Positions 18,800-29,098 of a stretch of DNA of 64,000 nucleotides are shown one piece after another. Below the pieces are notes generated by a model, which worked only from the letters and a program-made list of their open reading frames with translations, searched no databases and was not told the DNA's origin. The first letter of the stretch is position 1. Each line of letters starts with the position of its first letter. Source of the stretch: Actinobacillus equuli (GTDB lineage: Bacteria; Pseudomonadota; Gammaproteobacteria; Enterobacterales; Pasteurellaceae); contig NZ_LR134310.1 in the NCBI RefSeq assembly GCF_900636745.1, positions 1,054,001-1,118,000 of the forward strand, written 5' to 3'. The translations under genes and the position numbers were made by a program.

Positions 18800-18875
18800 G
18801 GGTCGTTAGCTCAGTCGGTAGAGCAGCGGACTTTTAATCCGTTGGTCGAAGGTTCGAATCCTTCACGACCCACCA
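18800..18875 (+). tRNA. tRNA-Lys (UUU), copy 1
   Basis: A 76-base cloverleaf with acceptor stem GGGTCGT/ACGACCC, anticodon TTT in CTTTTAA, T-loop TTCGAAT and encoded CCA. It is first of three identical copies behind one promoter. Confidence 0.98.
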
Positions 18876-18898
18876 TTTAACTTGCGATACCTTCTAAA

Positions 18899-18974
18899 GG
18901 GTCGTTAGCTCAGTCGGTAGAGCAGCGGACTTTTAATCCGTTGGTCGAAGGTTCGAATCCTTCACGACCCACCA
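18899..18974 (+). tRNA. tRNA-Lys (UUU), copy 2
   Basis: Identical in all 76 bases to the first copy, including CCA. The spacer from copy 1 is 23 bases and unrelated in sequence to the next spacer. Confidence 0.98.
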
Positions 18975-19008
18975 CTTTAGAACTTACCAAATCAGTCCAA
19001 TCTGAAAT

Positions 19009-19084
19009 GGGTCGTTAGCTCAGTCGGTAGAGCAGCGGACTTTTAATCCGTTGGTCGAAGGTTCGAATCCTTCACGACCCACCA
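19009..19084 (+). tRNA. tRNA-Lys (UUU), copy 3
   Basis: Third identical 76-base copy with anticodon TTT and encoded CCA, 34 bases after copy 2. No clear terminator hairpin follows before mltG, which starts 119 bases downstream. Confidence 0.98.
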
Positions 19085-19202
19085 CTTTTACTTCCTTACA
19101 AATTTTATTAAAAAAATCACCGCTTGTTTTGTGTTTATAGTGTAAAATTCATAACATTTTTACTGCAATTATTCAACACATCATTTATAGCGAATTTATT
19201 TA

Positions 19203-20237
19203 ATGATCAAAAAATTTCTTATTTCACTCGGCTTAATCGGCATTATCGCTTTAGGCGGTGCATTCTACGGCTATCAAAAACTCTCTGATTTAGCAAAACA
19301 TCCAATCACCGCTAAAGCAGATCAATTCTTTCTGTTAGAAAAAGGCACATCCAGCCAAAAACTGGCGCAATTACTGGAAGAACAAGGTATCGTTAATCAT
19401 GATGATGTTAACCTGCTCCCCTACCTTATGCGCTTTAAACCGGAACTCAGCAAATTCAAAGCGGGAACTTACTCACTGAACGGACTGAATACGGTTGAAG
19501 ATTTGCTGAAACATTTCAGTTCCGGCAAAGAAGTACAACTTAACGTACAGTTTATCGAAGGAAAAACCTTTAAGGTTTGGCGTGAACAATTGGCGCAAGC
19601 AAGTTATATGCAACATACGTTAAACGGAAAATCCGAAGCGGAAATCGCTCAACTGCTTGGTATTGCCCATGAGAAACTCGAAGGCTGGATTGCCCCGGAT
19701 ACCTATAGTTATGTTCCGAACTCAAACGATTTGGAATTACTTAAACGAGCTTATCAAAAGCAACAAAAAGCATTGGATAACGCTTGGCAAAATCGTGCGG
19801 AAAATCTACCGCTTGCAAGCCCGTATGAAATGCTGATTTTGGCTTCTATCGTGGAAAAAGAAACTGCTGTTGCGAGTGAGCGCCCACAAGTGGCTTCTGT
19901 GTTTATTAATCGCCTCAGATTAAAAATGAAATTGCAAACCGACCCAACCGTAATTTACGGCATGGGTGACCGTTACAACGGTAATATTCGTCGCAAAGAT
20001 TTAGAGGAAGCAACGCCTTATAATACTTATGTGATTGACGGCTTACCGCCAACCCCGATTGCAATGCCAAGCGAAGCGGCATTAAAAGCAGTTTCACAAC
20101 CAGATAATACGCCGTATCTCTATTTTGTAGCAGACGGCAGCGGCGGACACAAATTTAGTAAAACCTTAAACGAACACAATCAAGCGGTTCGTGAATGGAT
20201 CAAGATTGAACGAAACAAGAGACTTGAGAAAAAATAA
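19203..20237 (+). CDS. mltG: Endolytic murein transglycosylase MltG
   Basis: Inner-membrane lytic transglycosylase (YceG family) that cleaves nascent glycan strands and sets their length. The 344 residues have one N-terminal membrane segment (about 6-24), a LysM-like part and the catalytic YceG domain with [11 protein letters not shown] and [20 protein letters not shown], whose glutamate (EKE) is the catalytic residue in the family, then [10 protein letters not shown] and the C-terminal [20 protein letters not shown]. The next gene, tmk, starts one base after the stop, so mltG-tmk-holB-ycfH is an operon, an arrangement shared with E. coli. Confidence 0.96.
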   Translation: MIKKFLISLGLIGIIALGGAFYGYQKLSDLAKHPITAKADQFFLLEKGTSSQKLAQLLEEQGIVNHDDVNLLPYLMRFKPELSKFKAGTYSLNGLNTVEDLLKHFSSGKEVQLNVQFIEGKTFKVWREQLAQASYMQHTLNGKSEAEIAQLLGIAHEKLEGWIAPDTYSYVPNSNDLELLKRAYQKQQKALDNAWQNRAENLPLASPYEMLILASIVEKETAVASERPQVASVFINRLRLKMKLQTDPTVIYGMGDRYNGNIRRKDLEEATPYNTYVIDGLPPTPIAMPSEAALKAVSQPDNTPYLYFVADGSGGHKFSKTLNEHNQAVREWIKIERNKRLEKK

Positions 20238-20238
20238 G

Positions 20239-20865
20239 ATGCGTGGAAAATTTATTGTTCTGGAAGGTTTAGAAGGTGCAGGTAAAACAACCGCACACCA
20301 AGTGATTTTGGCTCAGCTGGAAAAAGCAGGCAAAACCGTGGTACAAACCCGAGAACCCGGCGGCACACCGCTCGCAGAAAAATTACGTCATTTAATCAAA
20401 CATGAAACCGAAGAAGCGGTTAGCGATAAAGCCGAATTACTGATGTTATATGCGGCACGTATTCAATTAGTTGACAACGTGATTAAACCGGCATTGGCAG
20501 AGGGCAAATGGGTGTTGGGCGATCGTCACGATATGTCTTCTCAGGCTTATCAAGGTGGTGGACGTCAAATTGATCGTCTCTTACTCGAAACCTTAAAAGA
20601 AACCGTACTAGGCAAATTTGAGCCGGATCTGACCATTTATCTTGATATCGATCCTGCGGTCGGTTTAGCTCGCGCACGTGGTCGAGGCGAATTGGATCGC
20701 ATTGAACAGCAAAGTCTCGATTTCTTTTATCGCACACGTCAACGTTATTTGGAACTGACGCAAAATAACGAGAAAGCAGTGATCATCAATGCGGAACAAT
20801 CTATCGAACAAGTTGCCGCAGATATTCAACAAGCGGTCGAAAACTTCTTAAAAATTGCAAAATAA
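20239..20865 (+). CDS. tmk: Thymidylate kinase
   Basis: Phosphorylates dTMP to dTDP for DNA synthesis. The 208-residue protein begins [20 protein letters not shown], with the P-loop near residues 10-17, then the [13 protein letters not shown] segment, [16 protein letters not shown] (the DR/S motif) and the lid-like [13 protein letters not shown]. The reading frame is open further upstream inside mltG, but the ATG at 20239 directly after the mltG stop gives the family length. Translational coupling to mltG and holB is likely from the 1-2 base spacing. Confidence 0.96.
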   Translation: MRGKFIVLEGLEGAGKTTAHQVILAQLEKAGKTVVQTREPGGTPLAEKLRHLIKHETEEAVSDKAELLMLYAARIQLVDNVIKPALAEGKWVLGDRHDMSSQAYQGGGRQIDRLLLETLKETVLGKFEPDLTIYLDIDPAVGLARARGRGELDRIEQQSLDFFYRTRQRYLELTQNNEKAVIINAEQSIEQVAADIQQAVENFLKIAK

Positions 20866-20867
20866 AT

Positions 20868-21851
20868 ATGCTATATCCTTGGCTTCAACACACTTATCAA
20901 CAACTGACAGAATCCTTTTTGCATGGGCGTGGTCATCACGCCCTGTTATTTAAAACCGATTCGGGTTTAGGCACAGAAACACTTATTCGCCATTTTGCAC
21001 ATTGGCTACTTTGCCAAAATCCGCACGACGAACAAGCCTGTCAACAATGTAAAAGTTGTTTATTGACCGCTGCCGGAAACCACCCTGATTTTCATCTTTT
21101 AGAACCGATTGACGGTAAAGATATCGGTATCGATCAAGTACGTGAAACCAACGCCAAATTGCAAAACTTCTCGCAACAAGGCGGCAATGCGGTGGTATAT
21201 ATTAGAGGGGCGGAACGCTTAACCGAAGCAAGTAGCAATGCGTTACTAAAAACGCTCGAAGAACCGCATAACAGCGTATATTTTCTGCTTGAAGCACCGT
21301 TGCAAGGTGCGATGCTCCCAACGATTCAAAGCCGCTGCCAAACGTGGCTAATTCATCCGCCGGAAACAGATATTGCGTTAGATTGGTTGCAAGCAAACTG
21401 TAGCAGTGTTGATTTTGCTTCCTGTGAAATTGCAATGCGTTTATGTCATCAACGCCCGCTGATTTGCAAAACTTTTTTAGAAAATGACCGCTTGCAAGCC
21501 CGTAAAACCTTTTTGCAAACCTTTTGGCGCTTCTTTAAAAGCCGAGATGTATTGCTACTCTTTACCGCATTCGATAAAGAAAAGGAACTGGTATTGCAGC
21601 AATTAGAATGGTTGGATAGCTTTTTTGCCGATGCGTTAAAAGCCAAAATGGATATCGCCGTCGGTTGGACAAATCCGGATTTACAAGCCGGTATTCTGCC
21701 ATTTAGCCAACAACTCTCCGCCCAAGCGCTGCTAAAAGGTCACCAAATTCTGCAGCAAACCTGCCAAGACTTACAACAAGTAAATGCGGTTAATTTGGAA
21801 TTGATGTTACTTAACTGCCTGACACGACTCGTGTTAGAGGTGTTCGAGTAA
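20868..21851 (+). CDS. holB: DNA polymerase III delta prime subunit
   Basis: Clamp-loader subunit of the replicase. The 327-residue AAA+ protein has ALLFKTDSGLGTETLIRHFA in the place of the P-loop, a zinc-module-like Cys cluster (CQNPHDEQACQQCKSC), GKDIGIDQVRETN and the SRC motif region ERLTEASSNALLKTLEEP with IQSRCQTW. The degenerate P-loop is normal for delta prime, which does not hydrolyse ATP. It starts 2 bases after tmk and abuts the next gene. Confidence 0.95.
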   Translation: MLYPWLQHTYQQLTESFLHGRGHHALLFKTDSGLGTETLIRHFAHWLLCQNPHDEQACQQCKSCLLTAAGNHPDFHLLEPIDGKDIGIDQVRETNAKLQNFSQQGGNAVVYIRGAERLTEASSNALLKTLEEPHNSVYFLLEAPLQGAMLPTIQSRCQTWLIHPPETDIALDWLQANCSSVDFASCEIAMRLCHQRPLICKTFLENDRLQARKTFLQTFWRFFKSRDVLLLFTAFDKEKELVLQQLEWLDSFFADALKAKMDIAVGWTNPDLQAGILPFSQQLSAQALLKGHQILQQTCQDLQQVNAVNLELMLLNCLTRLVLEVFE

Positions 21852-21875
21852 TTGCTTTATAAAAAGGAAAAAACA

Positions 21876-22664
21876 TTGAAAGACTTATTTATTATCGACT
21901 CACATTGTCATTTAGATGCTTTAGATTATGAAACTCGCCATAAAAATGTGGACGAAGTCATCGAAAATGCTAAAGCGCGTGGCGTACATCATTTTATTTC
22001 GATTTGTACTACACTCGGACGTTTTGAAGCGATGAAAGCCTTAACTGTGCATCGTAATGATGTCTCGCTTTCTTGTGGCGTTCACCCGCTGAATGTCGAA
22101 GAAGAGCCATTTGATTACGACAAATTACTTGCCTTTGCACAAGATGAAAAAGTGGTTGCGATTGGTGAAACCGGTTTGGATTACTACTACACGCCGGAAA
22201 CCAAAGCATTACAACAATCGCTGTTTTCGCAACAAATTGAAATTGCTAATAAAGTGAATAAACCGCTTGTTATCCATACTCGTTCAGCGCGTCAAGACAC
22301 AATGGATATGCTGATTGCAGGCAAAGCGGAGAATTGCGGCGGCGTGCTGCACTGCTTTACCGAAGATTGGGATATGGCAAAACGTGCATTAGATATCGGT
22401 TTCTATATCTCGATTTCAGGCATTATTACCTTCCGTAATGCGGAAGAATTACGCGATGTGGTACGTAAAGTGCCGCTCGATCGTTTATTAGTAGAAACCG
22501 ATTCGCCTTATCTCGCACCAATCCCATACCGTGGTAAGCCGAATCAACCAGCTTACGTGCGTGAAACTTGTGAGTATCTTGCCGCACTAAAAGGCGTTTC
22601 AACGGAAGAATTAGCTCGCATTACTACCGAAAATGTGCAAAACTTATTCAAGATTAAACTCTAA
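21876..22664 (+). CDS. ycfH: TatD-family metal-dependent hydrolase YcfH
   Basis: A 262-residue TIM-barrel protein of the TatD DNase-like family. Metal ligands are visible as SHCHLD near the start, [23 protein letters not shown] and [10 protein letters not shown]. The frame opens at 21852, but the TTG at 21876 has AAGGA 7 bases upstream and starts [14 protein letters not shown], the family start; a TTG initiator is therefore proposed. It is the last gene of the mltG-tmk-holB operon. The cellular substrate of YcfH is not established. Confidence 0.9.
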   Translation: MKDLFIIDSHCHLDALDYETRHKNVDEVIENAKARGVHHFISICTTLGRFEAMKALTVHRNDVSLSCGVHPLNVEEEPFDYDKLLAFAQDEKVVAIGETGLDYYYTPETKALQQSLFSQQIEIANKVNKPLVIHTRSARQDTMDMLIAGKAENCGGVLHCFTEDWDMAKRALDIGFYISISGIITFRNAEELRDVVRKVPLDRLLVETDSPYLAPIPYRGKPNQPAYVRETCEYLAALKGVSTEELARITTENVQNLFKIKL

Positions 22665-22699
22665 TCTATTAAAGTTAAAGGTTAAATAAAGGAACTCGA

Positions 22700-23224
22700 A
22701 TGAAAGCGATTTTAAAATATTTTCTGATTCTCGTCTCACTCTCATTTTTTATTGTGTTGGGCGGTGCGGTCAATTATGCGATGCCAAGCTATGAAACAAC
22801 CACTGTAACAGGAATGGAAGTTCGCCGTATGGATAAAGACGGTATCATCAGTAAAGCAAACCCTGCTGATGGCGAAGTTCGTGATGTTTACTTCCTCTTT
22901 ACTGAAAATCCAGAAACGAAAAAAGTGATGGTATATCGTAACGAAGATACCGGTTGGGGTTTACCACCTTATTTCAAATTCGGTTCTGCCGATATTCAAG
23001 CCAAAGCCCAAGCGTATGCGAATGAAAAACAACTGGTGCAAATTAAATATTACGGCTGGCGAATCAATTTCTTAAACGAATTTAGAAACATTGTGTCAAT
23101 CAAACCGTTAGCCGAAGGCGAAAGCAGCTCAATGCCGATTTTCAGTTATATTCTATACGGCGTATTAGCACTGCTCTTCTTCCTCTCCATTCAATTTATT
23201 CGTGGCATCTTCCGTAGCGAATAA
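22700..23224 (+). CDS. DUF1523 family membrane protein
   Basis: A 174-residue protein with two predicted membrane segments, near residues 6-28 and 148-166, enclosing a ~115-residue periplasmic-side region with conserved-looking stretches GMEVRRMDKDG, VYFLFTENPETKKVMVYRNED and IKYYGWRINFLNEFRNI. I recall this pattern as DUF1523; no biochemical function is known to me. AAGGA precedes the ATG. A strong hairpin terminator follows. Confidence 0.8.
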   Translation: MKAILKYFLILVSLSFFIVLGGAVNYAMPSYETTTVTGMEVRRMDKDGIISKANPADGEVRDVYFLFTENPETKKVMVYRNEDTGWGLPPYFKFGSADIQAKAQAYANEKQLVQIKYYGWRINFLNEFRNIVSIKPLAEGESSSMPIFSYILYGVLALLFFLSIQFIRGIFRSE

Positions 23225-23232
23225 CCTATTCC

Positions 23233-23278
23233 AAGCGGTTCAATTTTGCTAAAATTTTGCAAATTGAACCGTTTTTTT
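23233..23278 (+). terminator. Terminator after the DUF1523 gene
   Basis: CGGTTCAATTT at 23236-23246 pairs with AAATTGAACCG at 23261-23271 and is followed by seven T. The left arm includes an uptake-signature variant CAAGCGGT. The next gene starts only 13 bases later. Confidence 0.85.
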
Positions 23279-23290
23279 ATTGCGAGCAAA

Positions 23291-23989
23291 ATGATTTATT
23301 TTATTGCAGACCTACACCTCAACGAGGCACAACCTCAGATCACCGAACACTTTTTGCAATTTATGCGACAAAAAGCACCGCTTGCGGAAAGTATGTATAT
23401 CTTAGGTGATTTCTTTGATTTTTGGATTGGTGATGATGAACAATCCGAGCTTATCGACCAAGTGAAAAATGCCCTAAAAACCCTCACTACAAGCGGTGTA
23501 AAATGTTATTTTATTTGCGGAAACCGTGATTTCTTATTAGGCAAACGCTTCGCGCAAGAAACCGGTATTGAAATTCTGCCCGATTATTACCTGCTCAATT
23601 TATACGGTCACAAAACGCTGATTTGCCACGGTGACACTCTGTGTATTGATGATGTGAAATACCAACAATTCCGCCGTAAAGTCCATCAGAAATGGCTGCA
23701 GTGGTTATTTTTACGTTTACCGCTCTCATTACGCATCCGTATCGCTCAGAAAATTCGTGCCAAAAGCAAACAAGATAAACAATCTAAATCCGCTGATATT
23801 ATGGATGTGAATCCGGCATTTACCGCCGAAATGGTAAAACGCTTTGACGCAACTTATCTGATTCATGGCCACACCCACCGCCAAGCGGTGCATTCTGAGG
23901 CGAAATTTACCCGCATCGTCCTCGGTGACTGGAAAGCGGATTACGCTTCCGTTTTAAAATTTGATGAACAGGGATTTGAGTTTATATGA
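23291..23989 (+). CDS. lpxH: UDP-2,3-diacylglucosamine pyrophosphatase
   Basis: Peripheral membrane metallophosphoesterase that makes lipid X in lipid A synthesis. The 232 residues carry all calcineurin-like motifs: [30 protein letters not shown] and IHGHTHR. The open frame extends upstream to 23246 through the preceding terminator; the ATG at 23291 starting [10 protein letters not shown] gives the family length. The downstream glycosyltransferase gene overlaps it by four bases (ATGA), so they are likely co-translated. Confidence 0.96.
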   Translation: MIYFIADLHLNEAQPQITEHFLQFMRQKAPLAESMYILGDFFDFWIGDDEQSELIDQVKNALKTLTTSGVKCYFICGNRDFLLGKRFAQETGIEILPDYYLLNLYGHKTLICHGDTLCIDDVKYQQFRRKVHQKWLQWLFLRLPLSLRIRIAQKIRAKSKQDKQSKSADIMDVNPAFTAEMVKRFDATYLIHGHTHRQAVHSEAKFTRIVLGDWKADYASVLKFDEQGFEFI

Positions 23990-24777
23990 TAGATGTGATT
24001 ATTCCTTGCTATAACGCCGAACAGACGTTAGTGCGTGCGGTACAAAGTGCGTTAAACCAACCGGAATTAGGCACGTTATGGCTAATTGACGATGCCTCAA
24101 CCGATAATACGCTAGCACTGGCTCAACATCTACAAGCGCAAGTACCGCATAAAATTCGTGTCGAACCAATGCCGAAAAATGGCGGTGTTGCTAAAGCTAG
24201 AAATTGGGGCGCATTACAAAGCGAAGCTGACTTGATCGCTTTTTTAGACGCAGATGATACCTACGAAGATCATGCCTTACAAATTGCCGAAGGCATTTTC
24301 ACTTTCCGGCCGGAAATCAGTGTGGTACGCCTTGCGCTAAAACCGATGGGATTACATGAACGTTATACATCTCATCCTAACTTTGAATACGCATGGCAAC
24401 ATATGCGAATGACCGGCGCAGGGAATACCGTGTTTCGCCGTGCATTCTTTCTGGCTTGCGGCGGCTTTCCGCAACACCAACTTTTCCGAGAATTAGGTGG
24501 TGAAGACGGCGCTTTAGGTATTGCCACCACACAAATTAGTACGGTTGCTACGGCATTTAATGATGCCGGCGTGTTACATTATTGTCATGATGGAATGCAT
24601 GCAGAACGCTTATTAGATGCCATCTTATTTGATAAAACGCCCGAAGGGGTAACCGCAGAAAAAATAGCTGAAGCACAAGCGGTAACAGATAAGATTTGTG
24701 AACAAATCAATCAGCTGAAAAATTGTCTTGAAACGAAAAAGATAGGAATAAAACCATTAAATATTCAGTGGAATTAG
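23986..24777 (+). CDS. Family 2 glycosyltransferase
   Basis: A 263-residue GT-A protein with the opening [42 protein letters not shown] and the metal-binding FLDADDTYE (the DxD region), typical of family 2. No membrane segment is evident. It overlaps lpxH by four bases, suggesting a link to lipopolysaccharide or envelope glycan synthesis, though acceptor and sugar are unknown. The C-terminal part after about residue 170 is less family-like. Confidence 0.88.
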   Translation: MIDVIIPCYNAEQTLVRAVQSALNQPELGTLWLIDDASTDNTLALAQHLQAQVPHKIRVEPMPKNGGVAKARNWGALQSEADLIAFLDADDTYEDHALQIAEGIFTFRPEISVVRLALKPMGLHERYTSHPNFEYAWQHMRMTGAGNTVFRRAFFLACGGFPQHQLFRELGGEDGALGIATTQISTVATAFNDAGVLHYCHDGMHAERLLDAILFDKTPEGVTAEKIAEAQAVTDKICEQINQLKNCLETKKIGIKPLNIQWN

Positions 24778-24840
24778 TTGAAAATTCGCTAAAATAGGTC
24801 TAGTATTTGCGTTTGAGACTAATTATCAAATGTAATAACT

Positions 24841-25227
24841 ATGAGACTATTTTATATCGCTATCGGCTTTTTATGTATCGGGCTGGGGATTTTAGGCGCT
24901 ATTTTACCTGGCCTACCGACTACGCCTTTTTTGTTACTTGCACTTTTCTGCTTTAGTAAAAGCTCGCCTCAGTTACAACAATGGTTTATGCGCACCAAAA
25001 TCTATCAAAAATATTTAAAAGATTATGATGAAAAACGTGCGATGACGATGAAACAAAAGATTACCATCTTAATGATTTCAGCACCATTCTGCCTGTTCTC
25101 ATTTTTCGTATTACCGAATATTTGGGGCAAACTGGCATTAGTTGCCGTGGTTATTTGCCAGTATTGGTATTTCTTGTGCAAAATGGAAACATTGCCTGCC
25201 GAAACCCAAACACGTTCAAACGCTTAA
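24841..25227 (+). CDS. DUF454 (YbaN-like) inner-membrane protein
   Basis: A 128-residue protein with hydrophobic segments at about residues 3-42 and 76-115. The motif LGAILPGLPTTPFLLLALFCFSKSS near residues 18-42, given here as its core PGLPTTPF, is typical of the DUF454/YbaN family, as is the WFMRTKIYQKYLKDYDEKRAM segment after it. Function is unknown. Its stop codon touches the stop of xerC on the opposite strand, with no terminator between them. Confidence 0.85.
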   Translation: MRLFYIAIGFLCIGLGILGAILPGLPTTPFLLLALFCFSKSSPQLQQWFMRTKIYQKYLKDYDEKRAMTMKQKITILMISAPFCLFSFFVLPNIWGKLALVAVVICQYWYFLCKMETLPAETQTRSNA

Positions 25228-26145
25228 CTATTCCTCTTCTTTTTTGCGTCTCGCTCTCGGGTGAGCCGCATCATAAATTTGTGCAAGATGTTGGAAATCT
25301 AAACTGGTATAGATTTGAGTAGTTGATAAACTGCTATGTCCCAATAATTCTTGTACTGCACGTAAATCGCCGCTCGCTTCCAACATATGAGTGGCAAATG
25401 AATGACGTAATTTATGCGGATGTAAATGCGTTTCTAATCCTTGCTTTTTGCCCCATTTCTGCATCGCAAGTTGAATCGAACGGTGTGATAATCTTCCGCC
25501 CCGTTTATTTAAAAAAACCGCATTATCTTGCGGGTTAAAATCATGTCGTACCTCAAGCCAAGCTTGCAATGCTTGTAAAGCTTTTGTGCCGATCGGCAAA
25601 ATGCGTTCTTTATTGCCTTTACCTAACACCTTCACTTCACGTGTAGCTAAATCCATATCACCAAGATCCAAACCTTGTAATTCGGATAAACGTAATCCGG
25701 AACTGTACATTAATTCCATCATCGCCAAATCACGTAACTCAAGCGGTTCGCTCGCTTCCACATTGAATAATAGCCCAACTTGTTCCGCATCAATATTTTT
25801 CGGTAGATGCTTGCCAACTTTCGGCGATTTAATGCCTAATGCCGGATTCACCGTCATTTGTTCTTGTTGAACTAAATAGTTAAACCACTGACGCAACGCC
25901 ACCAAACGCAAACCGATACTTTTAGCACTCAGCCCTTGCTTATGGCTTTGAGTAAGCATCCAACGCACAGCGGCTGAATTAACCTCTTGCCAAGCACTGA
26001 TCCCCGCCTGACTAAACATTTCACTAACCGCTAATAACTGGCGCTGATAATTGCTTAGAGTATGCGGGCTGGCTTGCTTTTCAATACGCAAGTAATCCCA
26101 ATACGGTTTAGTTTGCAGATAAAGGGGGTTTTGTGAATTTAGCAT
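25228..26145 (-). CDS. xerC: Tyrosine recombinase XerC
   Basis: Partner of XerD in resolving chromosome dimers at dif. The 305-residue protein has an N-terminal SAM-like domain ([17 protein letters not shown]) and a catalytic domain with [12 protein letters not shown] (first Arg), the K in [27 protein letters not shown] (H-R), [15 protein letters not shown] (H and nucleophile Tyr). The open frame starts at a TTG at 26187, but the ATG at 26145 gives [14 protein letters not shown] and a length near E. coli XerC (298). Confidence 0.95.
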   Translation of the reverse strand: MLNSQNPLYLQTKPYWDYLRIEKQASPHTLSNYQRQLLAVSEMFSQAGISAWQEVNSAAVRWMLTQSHKQGLSAKSIGLRLVALRQWFNYLVQQEQMTVNPALGIKSPKVGKHLPKNIDAEQVGLLFNVEASEPLELRDLAMMELMYSSGLRLSELQGLDLGDMDLATREVKVLGKGNKERILPIGTKALQALQAWLEVRHDFNPQDNAVFLNKRGGRLSHRSIQLAMQKWGKKQGLETHLHPHKLRHSFATHMLEASGDLRAVQELLGHSSLSTTQIYTSLDFQHLAQIYDAAHPRARRKKEEE

Positions 26146-26183
26146 AATGGTAAAACGTAGAAAGGACTGAATGGAGGAGAAAA

Positions 26184-26229
26184 ACAAGCGGTCAAATTTG
26201 CAAAATTTTTTACAAATATCACCGCTTGT
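26184..26229 (-). terminator. Paired uptake-signature inverted repeat
   Basis: ACAAGCGGT at 26184-26192 and ACCGCTTGT at 26221-26229 form a perfect nine-base stem with an AT-rich loop. It lies 6 bases after the stop of the 96-residue gene and before xerC, so it may end that transcript. Confidence 0.65.
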
Positions 26230-26234
26230 TCCAA

Positions 26235-26525
26235 TTAAGCTAGTTTAAGTTGACCGATACGTACACCAACATTACCTAACGCCACCGGGCTTAAATAGTC
26301 GCCCAAAAATTCAAAAAGTTCGTTTACATCGGTAAAGCTACGCTGAATTTTGACATCTTCTTCTACTTTACGCGTAAACTCATAACAAACGTTGTCACCA
26401 TCAATCTTCACTTCTAAGGTAATGAACACCGTTTCAAAAAAATGATTTACATTACCCTCTTCACCCGGATCACTGACACGTACGTTCCAATGATTACTAA
26501 ATAAAATTTCGGTTTTTACTGACAT
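26235..26525 (-). CDS. Hypothetical 96-residue protein
   Basis: A small acidic protein, starting [20 protein letters not shown], not recognised by me. It looks like a compact alpha/beta domain, with alternating strands such as [18 protein letters not shown] followed by charged [12 protein letters not shown] and a helix-like [13 protein letters not shown]. No signal peptide or membrane segment. AGGAAG lies 6-7 bases before the ATG. Codon use resembles the housekeeping neighbours, which supports a real gene. It lies between glyS and xerC on the same strand. Confidence 0.7.
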   Translation of the reverse strand: MSVKTEILFSNHWNVRVSDPGEEGNVNHFFETVFITLEVKIDGDNVCYEFTRKVEEDVKIQRSFTDVNELFEFLGDYLSPVALGNVGVRIGQLKLA

Positions 26526-26605
26526 ATTGCTTCCTTATTATCGCTGTGTTTGCTAGAAATTTAATAGAGATCGGATTAGCGATTAGCCTTTACCCATTCT
26601 GTCTA

Positions 26606-26637
26606 AAATTAGACCGCTTAAACAAGCGGTCTAATTT
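26606..26637 (-). terminator. Perfect inverted repeat with paired uptake signature after glyS
   Basis: AAATTAGACCGCTT at 26606-26619 is perfectly inverted at 26624-26637 over a four-base spacer. It begins 7 bases after the glyS stop on the minus strand, and the A/T ends could act as a terminator. Confidence 0.75.
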
Positions 26638-26644
26638 AAACTCA

Positions 26645-28714
26645 TTATTGTAAAACGGAAATATCCGCTACTTGTAAGAACAAGTTACGTAAATTATTCA
26701 AAATCGCTTGGCGATTACGGCGAAGTGCTTCGTCTTCCGCATTTACCATCACTTTTTCAAAGAAATTATCTACCGTTTCACGTAAGCTCGCTAAACGATC
26801 AAGCGCAACTTGGTATTCGCCATTTTCGAATTTCGGTGCAAGTTCTGCTTGTAACGCAAGTACTTGTTCTGCCAGAGCTTTTTCTTCTGCTTCAACTAAT
26901 AATGAACGATCAATTTCTGTTGAAATTTCACCTTCCACTTTCGCTAAAATATTGCTTACACGTTTATTCGCTGCCGCTAACGCTTCCGCTGAATCTAAAG
27001 TACGGAAATGCGACACTGCACGCACACGAGCGTCAAAATCTGCTGGGCGAGTTGGACGGCGAGCCAATACCGCTTGGATAACGTCCACCGCAATACCTTC
27101 ATCTTGATACCACGCACGGAAACGACCGAGCATAAAGTCCACTACATCTTCAACTACATTTGCATTGGTCAATTTATCACCGAATAATGCAGCCGATTTA
27201 CGCACTAAATCTTCTAAATCAAGCGGTAAATTTTTCTCCACGATAATACGGAGCGAGCCTAATGCTGCACGACGTAGTGCGAATGGGTCAGCACTGCCTT
27301 TCGGCGCTTGACCGATACCGAAAATCCCCGTGAGCGTGTCGAATTTGTCCGCTAATGCTACTGAGCAAGCAACTAACGATTTCGGTAATTCATCGCCAGC
27401 GAAACGTGGCATATATTGCTCGTTCAACGCCACTGCCACTTCTTCATCTTCGCCATCGTGGCGCGCATAGTGCATACCCATTACGCCTTGCGTGTCGGTA
27501 AACTCAAACACCATATTGGTCATCAAGTCGCATTTAGAAAGTAAGCCCGCACGTTCCGCTTTCGTTTTATCTGCACCGATTTGCGCTGCGATTTCGCCTG
27601 CTAATGCTTCGATACGAGCGGTTTTATCACGTAACGTACCTAACTGTTGTTGGAACAACACGGTTTCAAGGCGTGGTAAGCGATCTTCTAAACGCTGTTT
27701 TAAGTCTGTTTTGAAGAAGAATTCCGCATCGGTTAAACGTGGACGAACCACTTTTTCGTTACCTTCGATGATTGCTGTTGGATCTTCCGGGTTGATGTTC
27801 GACACAAAGATAAAGTGCGGTAATAATTTGCCCTCTTTATCATAGATCGGGAAGTATTTTTGGTCGCCTTTCATGGTGTAAACCAAGGCTTCCGCAGGCA
27901 CGGCAAGGAAACGCTCTTCAAATTTTGCGGTTAATACGTTCGGAAACTCAACCAATGAAGTCACTTCATCTAATAAGTCTTCTTCGATGTCTGCCACACC
28001 ACCTAAAGCGGTCGCTTTTTCTTGCGATTTTGCAAGAATCAACGCTTTACGCTCGTTGAAGTCGGCAACTACCATACCTTTTTCACGTAATGCAGTAAGG
28101 TATTCATCTGCATGTGAAATGGTAAATTCACGCTCGCCTAAGAAACGGTGTCCACGTACTACATTAGCGATTTTCACGCCTAAAATTTCGCCTTCGATGA
28201 GCTCACCACCAAAGAATAAGGTAACCGTATGCACAGGGCGCACGAATTGCTCGGTTTTATCGCCCCAACGCATCATTTTTGGAATCGGTAAATTCGCTAA
28301 AGAACGAGAAATAATGTCCACCAATAAATTTTTAGTCGGCTGACCTTCAATCACCGCACGGTGAACTAACCATTCGCCTTTATCGGTTGCAATACGATCC
28401 GCCTGATCAACGGTAATACCACAGCCTCTCGCCCAGCCTTCCGCCGCTTTGGTCGGCTTGCCGTCTGCGTCAAACGCCGCCGACACCGCAGGACCACGTT
28501 TCTCAATTTCTTTGCTTGGTTGAGCGGTCGCTAAACCTAACACCTTCACCGCTAAACGACGTGGTGCTGCAAACCATTCCACTTTCTCGAATGATAAACC
28601 CGCTTGGTTTAATTCGTTTTCTACATTCTCCGCAAATGCGGTCGCTAATTTTTTGAGTGCCTTCGGTGGCAACTCTTCAGTGCCGATCTCGGCGAGGAAG
28701 TTTTGTGTTGTCAT
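26645..28714 (-). CDS. glyS: Glycyl-tRNA synthetase beta subunit
   Basis: Beta subunit of the bacterial alpha2beta2 glycyl-tRNA synthetase, responsible mainly for tRNA recognition. The 689 residues begin [20 protein letters not shown], and contain [30 protein letters not shown], the HD-like segment and [12 protein letters not shown], all typical. Length fits the family. In most bacteria glyS follows glyQ directly; here glyQ ends 1.77 kb upstream and two other genes lie in between, so glyS must rely on its own promoter or on long read-through. Confidence 0.97.
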   Translation of the reverse strand: MTTQNFLAEIGTEELPPKALKKLATAFAENVENELNQAGLSFEKVEWFAAPRRLAVKVLGLATAQPSKEIEKRGPAVSAAFDADGKPTKAAEGWARGCGITVDQADRIATDKGEWLVHRAVIEGQPTKNLLVDIISRSLANLPIPKMMRWGDKTEQFVRPVHTVTLFFGGELIEGEILGVKIANVVRGHRFLGEREFTISHADEYLTALREKGMVVADFNERKALILAKSQEKATALGGVADIEEDLLDEVTSLVEFPNVLTAKFEERFLAVPAEALVYTMKGDQKYFPIYDKEGKLLPHFIFVSNINPEDPTAIIEGNEKVVRPRLTDAEFFFKTDLKQRLEDRLPRLETVLFQQQLGTLRDKTARIEALAGEIAAQIGADKTKAERAGLLSKCDLMTNMVFEFTDTQGVMGMHYARHDGEDEEVAVALNEQYMPRFAGDELPKSLVACSVALADKFDTLTGIFGIGQAPKGSADPFALRRAALGSLRIIVEKNLPLDLEDLVRKSAALFGDKLTNANVVEDVVDFMLGRFRAWYQDEGIAVDVIQAVLARRPTRPADFDARVRAVSHFRTLDSAEALAAANKRVSNILAKVEGEISTEIDRSLLVEAEEKALAEQVLALQAELAPKFENGEYQVALDRLASLRETVDNFFEKVMVNAEDEALRRNRQAILNNLRNLFLQVADISVLQ

Positions 28715-29098
28715 TTTTTATCTCTTAAAATTTTATATAAGTTCGTTTTTTTGAATTCTGTCAAATTCCTCACACTAACGTGTAAGGTTAGGCATTGTGT
28801 GGTTGCGCCACAACCTAGCTTGTCGCAGAGCGACAACATTATTCTTAACCTAGTACGTAAATGCTAGAATACAAAAGTTAATCGTTCTCTCGCACTCTCA
28901 ACTTCGCTTTCGGGCAGTAAAAATCCATAATGTAATTTAGCAACGGCTTTTGGCGATTAAAACGAAAACCCCAAAGCTAATCTCAGTTTATCCGTTACCA
29001 CAATTTCCGTTCTGCATCTGTTTGATCAGAACGCAATTTTTGTGAAAGTGGTTTTGGTAATTTCGAGTAAAGTCGCATTTAGCCCTTTCTCGCAGAAT
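28715..29098. other. Intergenic region upstream of glyS with clustered hairpins
   Basis: No gene is seen. Between about 28770 and 28840 three short inverted repeats follow one another: CACAC/GTGT, TGTGG/CCACA around TTGCG, and TTGTCGC/GCGACAA around AGA. Another, CGTTCTG/CAGAACG, lies near 29010-29037. The region should carry the glyS promoter and leader. The hairpin cluster might be a structured 5' leader or a remnant of a lost element; neither can be decided from sequence. Confidence 0.45.

Noticed and set aside
18800-19084. Three identical tRNA-Lys genes as an assembly artefact
   Set aside because: The spacers differ in length and sequence and one promoter precedes them, so a real gene cluster is more likely.
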